Shown here: piece after piece, positions 22,538-33,400 of the stretch | How positions within the stretch are numbered: the stretch's first letter is position 1 | Layout: the number at the start of each line of letters is the position of its first letter | Assembly: GCA_021464525.1 (NCBI GenBank) | Contig: JADRCO010000418.1 | Location: forward strand, 1-34,134 | Source: Rhizophagus sp. LPA8_4_AMF | Lineage: Eukaryota > Glomeromycota > Glomeromycetes > Glomerales > Glomeraceae | DNA length: 34,134 bases | Reading direction: 5' to 3' | Program-made: the position numbers and the translations under genes | The notes under the pieces: generated by a model | What the model saw: only the letters and a program-made list of their open reading frames with translations | Databases searched by the model: none | Told to the model about the DNA's origin: nothing

Positions 22538-23766
22538 AACTATAAATTTCCTTTATTTAATATGAAAGAACGTAATAAATGTTATTCTTGTTTTTTTTTA
22601 GTATTCTATCTGATATATTCTATCTGATACACATTTATAAATGGGCAAATTTGCAAATTTATAAATGGACAAAATAGATAAGGCAGATATTTAATTTGAA
22701 TGAAACAAAGTTAACCGGGTTAGTTAATGAATAAATGATCGTAAATGGAACAGAATGGGCTGTAAGAAGAGCGAAATATGATTTACATTCTTCGGGATCT
22801 ATTGTACGACAGCATCATGGGGTCATCTAATGTCCCATAATAATTGGAAATCTGGTGTAACAGGGGCGACAAATATTTAATGTCACCTGATCGGGCACGC
22901 GATATTTAGCAATTATTTGATGTGACAACTTATGTGTGCATGGGAAATTTTCACTACAGCAAGACAAACAAAAAAAAGTTAGCATGATACTTCCGAAAAT
23001 ATATCACACAATATAAATCATTATTTAGTAAACTCCTTTCGACAATAACTGAGAAAGTTAGGGCTAAAGCAGGCTCTAGCCTACGGAGACCGGTATTGGA
23101 AACTATTATTAATTCTCACCAAGGAATTTCCGTAGATTAAAATTAAAATTATGTAAAATTAATCTCAAAAGATTTAGAATCATTTTTATTAATTGAAACT
23201 GCATGTACTAATATTTAAGACATTTAATTTTTAAGTGAAAGATAATAATAATCATTGAAAATTATAAGTTGATACTATTAAAAAGTTGAATATTATGTAC
23301 TCTAGGGGATATTTATTCTGTCCGAATTCTTTTGAAGTTAGTGTGAATAATTATATAAATTCTCAATTATTTAATTGTGCATCATTATTTATAACTTGAA
23401 AAAATTATCTTTAACTTGAAGATCATTTTTATAACAAACAATACCTTGTCTGGATCAATGAGAATGTTTAAAGAATTAACCTGCAGTCCACAAATTAAAT
23501 TTATCGACTCCCGAATTGTAGTACAAATTAAACATCTATAACAACGCTCATAATAATCAATGATCGGCAAATTCCCCGCGATAAAAATGTATAAATTATT
23601 GGCGTAATTGTTCACATTACACAATCTACTTTGTTATACAACAGGTGTATGTAACACGATTAAATTCAACTACTATAAGAAGTTAACAACGATTTTATTT
23701 TTTTGATAATTCACGTTTTTAACGTTGAACTTCATATTATTTTTTGTTATAAAAATAACAGATAAA
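22538..23766. other. Intergenic upstream of paralog D
   Basis: No confident gene. On the minus strand 23624-23385 is an open frame without an ATG start (GNLPIIDYYERCYRCLICTTIRE...), with splice-donor-like CAGGTTAAT and AAGGTATTG, so an orphan exon is possible but unsupported. 22790-23110 is slightly GC-richer, with no sustained frame. Confidence 0.3.
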
Positions 23767-25197
23767 ATGCCTAATAAACTTCCAGCTGATTGTCTTAATG
23801 AAATATTTAATTATTTAGATGGAAATAAAGCTGCATTATATTCATGCTTACTAGTTAATCGTCTTTGGTGTGAGATTTCTGTTGGAGTTTTGTGGAGAAA
23901 CATTTGGGATTTAAAACGCAATATATCTCCATCGTATAGGTTTGGAATATCATCACAAATTCTTAATACTTTAATAAATTGTCTTCCTAATGAATCAAAA
24001 GATCTCTTATATAAGAATGGAGCTATTCCAATTCCAACTTCAAAATCTCCATTGTTTAATTATGCATCATTTTGTAAAGTTCTTTCAATTCTTGATATTA
24101 ATCTAATACTTGATGACGTCTTTTATAACAAAAAGTATTTTAAGAATCAAAAATCTATTACATATACATTATTAAATAATAACAATATGATTGCACAAGA
24201 AATATTAAAAATGTTTATGAAACAAACTATTTTAAAAAAATTGACTTATTATTCTGATTTTTATGATAGAAATATTCCAGATTTCATAAAGTTTCCTGGA
24301 GCAAATGATTGTCTAAAAAACCTTTCAGAATTAGCATGTGGTTCAAATGTTCATTCTGAATTTTTTTATCAATTATCTCAAATATGTCACCATATACAAT
24401 CATTAAATATAACATTTGAAGAAACTGTTTCAGATGGGTTAAAAGATTTGATTATTTCACAGATTAGTTTAAAATCTTTAACTTTAATACAGGATTATGA
24501 TGATTGTTCAGTAATTGTACCTTCATTAACAAGTCATTCAAATACAATAACAAAATTAGTTGTACAAGGAGTGGCAAGTTATGAACCTTTATCATTTATT
24601 GCTGAATTCATAAATTTACAAGAGCTTGTTATATCATTTGATTATAGAGATGATTTTGAAGAAATACAAAATATTAATTTTACGAAATTACAAATTTTAA
24701 AATTTGTTAATGGATGTCCAAAAGCTGAAATTTTAATCAAATTTTTAGAACAAAATGGAAAAAATTTAAAGGAATTACATATAGATAAACATAATAATTT
24801 ATTAAATTTAGCTATATCTAAATTTTGTCCAAATTTGAAATCTCTTTATACTCGATTTATAAAAAATGAAATAAGAACATTAAAAATAATTTTTATTAGT
24901 TGTCAACAATTGGAAAGTATTAAAATTAGGAGTGGTAAAACATATTTAAAATGTAATGAAATATTGGAAACTGTTGTTAAGTATTCACCAAAAAATTTTC
25001 GTGAATTAAGATTACGTAATTATGTAAAATTAGAATCAAAAGATTTGGAATCCTTTTTTATTAATTGGAAAAATCGTAAGTCACAAAAATCACTTTCCTT
25101 TATTATTCATAATAATAATGAAGAAAATAATAAAAATATGAAAATAATTGAAAAATATAAAAAGTTGGGTATTATTAAAAAATTTGAATTTGAATAA
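23767..25197 (+). CDS. F-box / LRR protein (paralog D)
   Basis: 476 aa from the ATG at 23767 (MPNKLPADCLNEIFNYLDGN). The frame is open upstream to a TTG at 23725, but only the ATG aligns with the starts of the paralogs. The F-box lies at about residues 6-48, ending SVGVLWRNIWDL. LRR-like segments follow: LKSLTLIQ, ITKLVVQG, LQELVISF, LQILKFVN, LKELHI, LKSLYTRF. The conserved C-terminal block is SPKNFRELRLRNYVKLESKDLESFFINWKNRKSQK, and it ends KKFEFE. It is closest to paralog E in sequence. Single exon; probable SCF substrate receptor of unknown target. Confidence 0.88.
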   Translation: MPNKLPADCLNEIFNYLDGNKAALYSCLLVNRLWCEISVGVLWRNIWDLKRNISPSYRFGISSQILNTLINCLPNESKDLLYKNGAIPIPTSKSPLFNYASFCKVLSILDINLILDDVFYNKKYFKNQKSITYTLLNNNNMIAQEILKMFMKQTILKKLTYYSDFYDRNIPDFIKFPGANDCLKNLSELACGSNVHSEFFYQLSQICHHIQSLNITFEETVSDGLKDLIISQISLKSLTLIQDYDDCSVIVPSLTSHSNTITKLVVQGVASYEPLSFIAEFINLQELVISFDYRDDFEEIQNINFTKLQILKFVNGCPKAEILIKFLEQNGKNLKELHIDKHNNLLNLAISKFCPNLKSLYTRFIKNEIRTLKIIFISCQQLESIKIRSGKTYLKCNEILETVVKYSPKNFRELRLRNYVKLESKDLESFFINWKNRKSQKSLSFIIHNNNEENNKNMKIIEKYKKLGIIKKFEFE

Positions 25198-25659
25198 AAA
25201 TAGATTTTTTTTTATTTAATTTAAATATTTATTTAAATATTTTTTATTATTCCATTATTATCATTTATATTAATAAATTTATTTATTTTATTAACTTAAA
25301 CTATTGCTTTAATTTTTATTAAACATTTAATACTAAATTCTAGTTTATATAGTATTTACAGTGTCATAAACTTATAAATATTAATAATAAATAAATGATT
25401 TGAAAAAAAGTGAAATTATTTCATAGTATTATAATACTTTTAGGTAATTTGCAATAAAAAAAAGAAAATACAAGCTGTAAAGTTATACTAATTTAATAAG
25501 TTAATTATAATACTATTACTTATTATTATTTAATTTAGAAAAATAATATATAATAATCTTGTTATTAAAGTCATGAGCTTGTGATTAGTAATTATATTAA
25601 TATGAAATTATCATATCATATAATCATCTAATTTAAATATTATTAATTACCTATTATTT

Positions 25660-26270
25660 TATTTCGGAAGAATAACTTATACAGTAATAATCAGTATTTT
25701 TATTAAATCTGAATTAAATTTAAATACAACTATCAAAGTAGCTTTATGTATAATTTTAAAGGATTATAATATAATATTTATTTACAAAAAAAGTGATTTA
25801 TAATAATCAATACTTCGAATATGAGTTAAATTCGAATGCAGCAAACAAAGTTATGGCTTTGTGATTAGTAATCATATTTGAAGTTAGATATAATATTATA
25901 AATTATTATTTTATTACAGAAAAGTAACTTATAATTATCAGTACTTGCCATCAAAGTCATGAACTTGTGATCAATAATATATTATATATTTTTCTAATTT
26001 AAAGTTAGTTATAATATATAGTAATAATCAGTTAAATTTAAAATACAGCTATCAAAGTAACTTTATTTATAATTTTAAAAAATTATAATATACTATTTTA
26101 TTGACAGAAACATAATTTATAATACTCAACACTTTGAATAAAATAGATGTGAGTTAAATTTAAATACAGCAAACAAAGTTGTGGCTTTGCGATTAGTAAT
26201 CATATTTAAAGTTAGATATAATATCAAAACCTATTAATTTATTTACAGGAAAGTAGCTTATAATAATCAG
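25660..26270 (+). repeat. Higher-order direct repeat, copy 1
   Basis: A 611-bp block inside the satellite. 25707-26221 is identical to the copy 1872 bp downstream, with a handful of mismatches at the edges. Confidence 0.88.
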
Positions 26271-27531
26271 TATTTTGCATATGCTAGAATTAAATTAAAT
26301 TTCAAATGCAACTAATAAAGTAATTTTGTGCATAATTTGAAGTTAATTATAATATTATAACTTATTATTTTATTTACAGGAAAGTAGTTTATAATAATCC
26401 CTATTTTAATTAATTCAAATGCAGCTATTAAAGTAACTTTGTGCATTAAATGTAATTGGTTATAATATTTCAATTTATTATTCTCTTTATAAAAAGTAAC
26501 TTATAATTATCAGTACTTGCTATTAAAGTCATGAGTTATTATACTAATATGATAATATTATGATAGTACACAAGTAACTTTATGTAAATTTTAAAGAATT
26601 ATAATATACTATTTTATTTACAAAAAAGTAATTAATAATAATCAATATTTTGAATAAGATAGATATGAGTTAACTTTAAATTCAGCAAACAACATATTTA
26701 AAGTCAGATATAGTATTAAAATTTATTATTTATTACAGAAAAGTAGTTTATAATAATCAGTACTTTGTATATATTAGATCAGGTATTCAAAATTATGACA
26801 TAATACATCTTTTAATTTGAAGTTAACTAAATATTATTACCTATTATTTTATTTATAGAAAAGTGGCTTATAATAATCAATTTATATTAATATGATATTA
26901 TAAAATTATATAATCTTATTTATAGAAGTGACTTATAATGACCAGTATTTGAATAAATAATAGATCTGAACTGTAGCAAAGTTGTGGCTTTGTGATTAAT
27001 AATCATATTTGAAGTTAAATATAAAAAAAAATTAGCTTATAGTAATCACTACTATTTATATATTAGATCTGAATTAAATTCAAATGCAACTATTAAAGTA
27101 ACTTTGTGCATAATTAGAGTCAATTATAATATTTTAACTTATTATTTTATTTACAGGAAAGTAATTTGTAATTATCAGTACTTGCCATAAACTTGTGATT
27201 AGTGTAATATATCGTATTTTAAGGTTACTTGTTATTTTACTTCAGAAAAATAGCTTATATAGTGATAATCAGTATTTTTTATTAGATCTGAATTAAATTT
27301 AAATACAGCTATGAAAGTAACTTTACGTATAATTTTAATATACTATTCATTTACAAAGAGTGATTTATGATCATCAATACTGCGAATATGAGTTAAATTT
27401 AAATGCAGCAACAGAGTTGTGGCTTTGTGAGCTTGTGATTAGTAATTATATATATATATTAATATGAAATTATGATATCATTTAATCTTCAAATCTAAAG
27501 TTAGTTATAATATTATTAATTACCTATTATT

Positions 27532-28142
27532 TATTTCAGAAGAATGACTTATACAGTAATAATCAGTATTTTTATTATATCTGAATTAAATTTAAATACA
27601 ACTATCAAAGTAGCTTTATGTATAATTTTAAAGGATTATAATATAATATTTATTTACAAAAAAAGTGATTTATAATAATCAATACTTCGAATATGAGTTA
27701 AATTCGAATGCAGCAAACAAAGTTATGGCTTTGTGATTAGTAATCATATTTGAAGTTAGATATAATATTATAAATTATTATTTTATTACAGAAAAGTAAC
27801 TTATAATTATCAGTACTTGCCATCAAAGTCATGAACTTGTGATCAATAATATATTATATATTTTTCTAATTTAAAGTTAGTTATAATATATAGTAATAAT
27901 CAGTTAAATTTAAAATACAGCTATCAAAGTAACTTTATTTATAATTTTAAAAAATTATAATATACTATTTTATTGACAGAAACATAATTTATAATACTCA
28001 ACACTTTGAATAAAATAGATGTGAGTTAAATTTAAATACAGCAAACAAAGTTGTGGCTTTGCGATTAGTAATCATATTTAAAGTTAGATATAACATCAAA
28101 ACCTATTAATTTATTTACAGAAAAGTAGCTTATAATAATTAG
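27532..28142 (+). repeat. Higher-order direct repeat, copy 2
   Basis: Copy of 25660-26270. The 515-bp perfect core is 27579-28093. Flanking monomers diverge much more, so the block moved recently as a unit. Confidence 0.88.
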
Positions 28143-28661
28143 TACTTCATATACATTAGGTTTGAATTAAATTCAAATGCAATAATTAAAGTAACTTTGT
28201 GCATAATTCATAGTTAGTTATAATATTTTAACTTATTATTTTATTTACAGGAAAGTAACTTATATTAATCAGTACTTTACAGAAATTGCCGGAAAATTCA
28301 AATTTACTTTACAGCTGCTATCAAAGATCGTGATTTTTGTAATGACTAATTATTGTTTAATATTTGACGACATTAATTACTATCTTATCTACAGAAAAAA
28401 AAATCATGAGGTCATGATACCTTCAGTTATCAAAGTATAGATCATCTAGATTATATGTCATACTAATATGTAGATTTTAATAAAATACTAAACTATATTC
28501 TGACTAATCTGTTAATAATGATTTTATATTCACATGACTTCTGTTTCAACAACTGTTCTGATATTATAAGTAATATATATATAATATAAAGAGGATTATT
28601 CTTTTTATGACTCATTTTTTTTAAATTTTTTTTTTAGCCCTTTTTATAAAATCTTTTAAAA

Positions 28662-30137
28662 ATGAATAGTAAAATGAACTCCCAACTTCCCGTACTTCCC
28701 ATCGATTGTCTTAAAAAAATTTTTGAATGTTTAGATGATAATAAAGTCGCTTTACATTCATGTTTATTAGTTAGTCGTCTTTGGTGTAGAGCCTCTGTTG
28801 AAATTTTATGGAGAAACATTTGGGATTTCAAATGTACTGTACCTCAATTGTATCAACTGGATGCATTATCAAAAATTTTTAATACTTTAATCGCTTGCCT
28901 TCCCAATGAATCAAAAGAACTTTTATTTAACAAAGGTGTTTTTATTCCAACCCCAACTTCGAAATTTCCTTTATTTAATTATCCATCATTTTGCAAAGTT
29001 CTTTCAATTCTTGATCTAATGATAATCGATGATGAAATTAAAAAAAATACCAAAAATCATGAATCTTTTATTTTATTAAGAGAAAGAAACTATTTGATAG
29101 CGCAGGAAATGTTAAAAATGTTTATGAAAGAAATTCCTTCTTTAAAAAAACTGGTTTATAACTCCGATATTTATGGTAGTAAAATTCCGAATTTTATTAA
29201 TTTTTCCGGTGCAAGAGATTGTTTAAAAAATTTATCAGAAATGAGATGTAGCTCGAACATCAATTCTGAATTTTTTTATCAATTATCTAAAATATGCCAT
29301 AATATTCAATCATTAACTATTGAATTCAGTATTACTACTTTGGATGGATTAAATGATTTGATTTTTTCACAAAATAGTTTAAGATCTTTATCAGTTATGC
29401 GGTGTATTGATTATGATGATAAAGATGATATAGATTGCGCAAAGATTGTACCTTCATTAACAAAACATGCAAACACATTGACGAAATTATTTTTACAAGG
29501 AATATCAACATTATCATTTTTTACCAAATTTACAAATCTACAAGAACTTGATTTATCGTCAGGATTTGGAGATTTTAAAGAATTACAATATGTTATTTTT
29601 CCATACTTAGAAATTTTAAAATTATATTATGGATATTCGGAATTTGAAATGTTGATTAAATTTTTAGAAAATAATGGAAGGAATTTGAGGGAATTTAATG
29701 TATATGGATGTAATAGTAATAATTCGTTAAATTTAGCTATAGCAAAATTTTGTCCGAATCTGAGATCACTATATACTCAATTAATATTTGATGAAATAGA
29801 ATCATTAGCTGTTATCTTTAGTAGTTGTCAACATTTAGAAAGCTTTAAAACTTTATGTGATAGATCATATTTTGAAGGAAAGAAATTATTGGAAATAGTT
29901 GCTAAATATTCACCTAAGAATTTTCATGAATTGACATTATGTAATTATGTAAAATTAAGAAAAGATGATTTGGAATCATTTTTTATTAATTGGAAAACCC
30001 GTATACCTCAAAAATCACTTTCTTTTATTGTTAATGATAGTACATTTATAAAAAATAGCAAAAATAAGAAAATAATTGGAAAATATAAAAATTTGGGCAT
30101 CATTAAAAAATTTGAATATGAGTATTCAAATCCATAA
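28662..30137 (+). CDS. F-box / LRR protein (paralog E)
   Basis: 491 aa, single exon. There are two in-frame ATGs, at 28662 and 28674; the first is taken, but the second is equally possible. The F-box lies at about residues 14-58 (DCLKKIFECLDDNK...SCLLVSRLWCRASVEILWRNIWDF). LRR-like segments include LRSLSVMR, LTKLFLQG, LQELDLSS, LEILKLYY and LRSLYTQL. The C-terminal block is SPKNFHELTLCNYVKLRKDDLESFFINWKTRIPQK, and the tail is IIKKFEYEYSNP. It aligns with paralog D over the whole length. Probable SCF adaptor with unknown substrate. It lies about 360 bp after the satellite array, with a T-rich promoter (28613-28646). Confidence 0.88.
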   Translation: MNSKMNSQLPVLPIDCLKKIFECLDDNKVALHSCLLVSRLWCRASVEILWRNIWDFKCTVPQLYQLDALSKIFNTLIACLPNESKELLFNKGVFIPTPTSKFPLFNYPSFCKVLSILDLMIIDDEIKKNTKNHESFILLRERNYLIAQEMLKMFMKEIPSLKKLVYNSDIYGSKIPNFINFSGARDCLKNLSEMRCSSNINSEFFYQLSKICHNIQSLTIEFSITTLDGLNDLIFSQNSLRSLSVMRCIDYDDKDDIDCAKIVPSLTKHANTLTKLFLQGISTLSFFTKFTNLQELDLSSGFGDFKELQYVIFPYLEILKLYYGYSEFEMLIKFLENNGRNLREFNVYGCNSNNSLNLAIAKFCPNLRSLYTQLIFDEIESLAVIFSSCQHLESFKTLCDRSYFEGKKLLEIVAKYSPKNFHELTLCNYVKLRKDDLESFFINWKTRIPQKSLSFIVNDSTFIKNSKNKKIIGKYKNLGIIKKFEYEYSNP

Positions 30138-31559
30138 TATATAATTAAAAAATTTGATCATATCTAGATTACCTTATATAAATTAATTGTGAATTTTTTG
30201 AATTGTGTAACATGTAACATGTCTCAGTTAAATTTATCCTTTGTTCATTTAAATTGGAGGTAAAATTTTGTTCATCTTCGTGTTCGGAAATACCGATCGA
30301 TAAATCTCCAGTAAATTCTCCAGTACATATTTGTAGAATTATTTTGTACATCAATCGATTCATCGATTATTTTATCGTTGCTAATGGGAATATCAGTTTC
30401 TCCTTTATTAGTGCGTGTGATGAACGCCGATCATTTTTTTTATTCTACAATTATTATTTGGTACGCAATTTATTATATGGTTCAAGTTCATTGATCCCGG
30501 TGCGAAGCAACGGGCTGCTGCTAAAAAAATATATACATTATATAGAGTGTATTAGTATGTATCAGTACCCCTAAATATATATGTGAATTAATGGATCAAT
30601 GATAAAACCGCAGCCAATCAAAAACCATGAAATTTCCGAATTTATTATTTTAATTCATTAATAGTCTTTGGTGAAATTCTAACTACAAAATATTATATAA
30701 ATATCATTAACAAACTATTTCGTTAAGAAAATTTAAATAAGTGTCGCCCTAACCAAAATCAATTATAAAATTCGTAGAAAAAGCATTATATTAGTCGTAT
30801 TGCGTAATAACAATCAATCCTTCTTTAATTGTTCCATGAATTAAATCAATACAATTTTTAGCAAATTATAAAAAATGTTTGGTTCTTTAATTTAGATTAG
30901 TCATATACATTATACAGTATATTACATTTTTAAAAGACGAATGCCATTACTTTTTCACATCACCATTAAAATTAAAAAAATTATCGGATAAAATCAACTA
31001 ATAAATCATATTTAATGATTTTAACCTATGTAAGCACCTGACCTTTCTTATATAATTCCTAGAGTACATGCGTAATTATTCCAGATAATTCGGAATTTAG
31101 GCGGCGTATTGGTGAAATTTATTACACCAAATTTTGTTCAAAGATCCATATTAAATAGTATTACACTAGTATTACATACACCGGCGGTGTGATGCCGAAT
31201 TGGTGTCATGAAACTATTTTTTCGGGGGTAGGCAGATTCCATATTGCCGTAATATTTCGGCATGACTTCGCCCCATGTACAGTATAAAGAAAGGGTAGTG
31301 AGAAAAGAAGTGAGATAGGGAGAGTGTAAAGAGAATGATACATAAATAAATTTTCTCAAAGTATCAAAAATGAAGTTAAATATGTATTTTGCTTTATTAT
31401 ATATGTACTATATGTTTTCGGCAAGTTTATATATGCACGAATTTACTTATAATATCAACTAAATAACCACATTTTTGCCACAGAAAATATTATTTATCAA
31501 CAATCAATATGATTTAATATATTTAGTAGGAGCACTGAGTCTTGATTCATTTTTATTCA
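30138..31559. other. Intergenic with a possible minus-strand coding relic (30169-30540)
   Basis: On the minus strand, adjacent frames give RTGINELEPYNKLRTK (about 30530-30460), then ETDIPISNDKIIDESIDVQN (about 30400-30340), then an ATG frame at 30363-30169 (CTGEFTGDLSIGISEHEDEQ). Codon-like structure spread over several frames suggests a broken gene; family unknown. At 31238-31262 an imperfect GCCGTAATATTTCGGC resembles the palindrome in the ends of the MITE at 17693. The rest is plain AT-rich DNA. Confidence 0.3.
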
Positions 31560-31975
31560 GAAAATCTATTTGGGAACTCAAATTTTTTAATAACATCCAA
31601 GCCTTTGTATTTTCTAATTAATTTCCTGGTTTTGTTATTATTTAAGGACCATTACCATTAAAGATAAATGAAAATGGTTTTTGCGATATACGATCTTTCC
31701 AACTAATAAAAAATGATTCCAAATCTTTGAATTTAAATTTGTATTACGTAATTTTAATTCATGAGAATATTTAGGAGAATATTTAGCAACAAGTTCTAAT
31801 AGTTTTTTTCCTCCTAAATATGAACTCCCACAAAGAGTTATATACTTACTAATTTTTGACAATTATCAAAAATCATTATTAATTTTTCTATTCCATTAGA
31901 TGGCTGGAAATTCAATTTAAGTTTGGACAATAATTAGATTTTATGAATTATAATCATTATCACAAACTTGAGATG
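31560..31975 (-). pseudogene. Truncated F-box paralog relic (C-terminal part)
   Basis: The minus strand retains the conserved C-terminal block, GGKKLLELVAKYSPKYSHELKLRN, then a frameshift. The other frame continues as a KIWNHFLLVGK version of the paralogs' DLESFFINWK. The tail RKYKGLDVIKKFEF matches paralog D. The N-terminal F-box and most of the LRR region are absent. It is in opposite orientation to its neighbours D and E. Confidence 0.75.
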
Positions 31976-33298
31976 ACAGCTAACTTGCAGAATCATATAT
32001 GAATAATAATGACTCAAATATGAAAGGCTTGGTCCTACAGTAATCTTGTCATCTTTACTGTTGACAGACTTTACATATAGCACATGCTCAAACTCAGTTA
32101 GTAAACTGACATCATTTCATTATGGCATATGTTCAAACACAATCAACTAGTCATCTTGCATGTGGGCTCATCTTAAGAGTTACCCTATCTTTGGCAATAT
32201 AAAAAAAAAAATACACTCCCTTTTTTTAATGCTTCTCTTATGTAATTATCTGCCCAAGCATTGTCAGCGCTTGATACAGTTCACTTTTGTCCTATACAAC
32301 AATCCAATAATTTGGAAATTATACTTGCGGAAGTTTGTTTTTCCGATAAGAATATTGTGAAAGAAAATATACTTGCTTTAATAAAGGTGGAGAGATTAAA
32401 ATTAGGAGTTATTCTCCATACAAATGAATCAGCTCGTCATTGTATGTAAGCGTTATTTGCATATTATAAATTTGTACAGATAAAGAAAATTAAATTATAA
32501 ACTTATCAGTTATGTGCAGATGAAACTTTATTGTTTTAGGACAACAGTACAAGACAACAAACAGTATAGTAAAGTAAGTTAAAAACTGATACAAGATAAA
32601 AATATAATTAATTTAGTTACAACTTGCTGGAAAGTAATTAATACAAGATAAAAATAAACGAATAATATACAGTAATTAGGCTAATTGGGAGCTAGAGTAT
32701 CTTTCTGTTGTATGTGTTTGAAGAAAGCTAAACTCCTTATTAGTATAAATTATTTCATTTAATTCCATTGATTGAGGTTTGAGCGTACCACCATCGACAG
32801 TAGATAGTAGAAATAAATCGTAATATGCGATTATATTCACCATCTAAACAACCCACAAGAATAAAAAAATCCTCTCAAGACGAAAAGCGTAACAAATGCT
32901 ATTTTTTTCCCTTCCGTCCATTTCGAAGTTGTTTTTTGTACTTCTACTCCATTCTCATATACCGATTGTCTTTCTGCAAAAGGATTAATGCTCGCCAACT
33001 AAATAAAAAAGAAAGACAGAAACTAAGAAGACAAATTATAGCGATGATGGTTGTTGTTAAAAGGTTACTCATAATGAAATAGATTTTTCTTGTTTTCAAT
33101 AATAAAAAACAGAATTGAATTATTTTATTTTTTAAAATTATTATAGTTCGAAGTGAATAAGAGGCGATGTTTTTTTAAAATAAGTAAATGATCCCGTATT
33201 TAATAAGGTATATATTGTCATTTACCAACATCTATTTATTAAACCATTTGGAAGATTGTCTATCAATTCAAATCAATCTGTTGTAGACCATATCAAAC
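31976..33298. other. Intergenic with doubtful small frames
   Basis: A frame at about 32261-32449 without an ATG start reads NNLEIILAEVCFSDKNIVKENILALIK, faintly like a ribosomal-protein-L1-type segment, but too short to call. A second frame with ATG (32825-33082, 85 aa) ends in a basic RQLNKKERQKLRRQ segment after a hydrophobic stretch. Neither has supporting context. Confidence 0.25.
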
Positions 33299-33400
33299 CA
33301 TGTCCCAAATCGTCCCATCGGCCCAAAGTAGGAGATCATCGCTGGTACAGTTTTAAGGCATTATTAGAATATTTAGGCCGATAGGACGATTTGGGACATG
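33299..33400. mobile_element. Short inverted-repeat element (102 bp)
   Basis: The left arm CATGTCCCAAATCGTCC (33299-33315), continuing (C/T)ATCGGCC(C/T)AAA, is matched by the inverted right arm ending at 33400. That is about 29 bp per arm with two mismatches. ATCAA occurs at 33292-33296 and 33401-33405 and may be a target duplication, although the left copy is two bases away from the arm. The interior of about 44 bp cannot code. MITE-like or a fold-back element. Confidence 0.6.

Larger units (their letters stand above)
25300..28300. repeat. Degenerate AT-rich satellite array
   Basis: About 3 kb made of diverged monomers 60-180 bp long (roughly 130 bp on average). Each carries CTTATAATAATCAGTACTT, usually just after TTATTTTATTTACAGGAAAGTA, with alternating modules ATCAAAGTAACTTTGTGCATAATT and AAAGTTGTGGCTTTGTGATTAGTAATCATATTT. 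I count about twenty recognisable copies of the CAGTACTT-type core. There is no open frame. It fills the gap between paralogs D and E. Confidence 0.85.

Noticed and set aside
23725..23766. Extended N-terminus of paralog D
   Set aside because: Begins with TTG and adds residues absent from all paralogs; the ATG at 23767 aligns with their starts.
25300..28300. CRISPR-like array
   Set aside because: Repeats are AT-rich and diverged, with no fixed short repeat or unique spacers, in a eukaryotic genome. It is a satellite.
31138..31359. 73-codon minus-strand frame
   Set aside because: No ATG start, crosses a repeat-like fragment, and has no coherent features.
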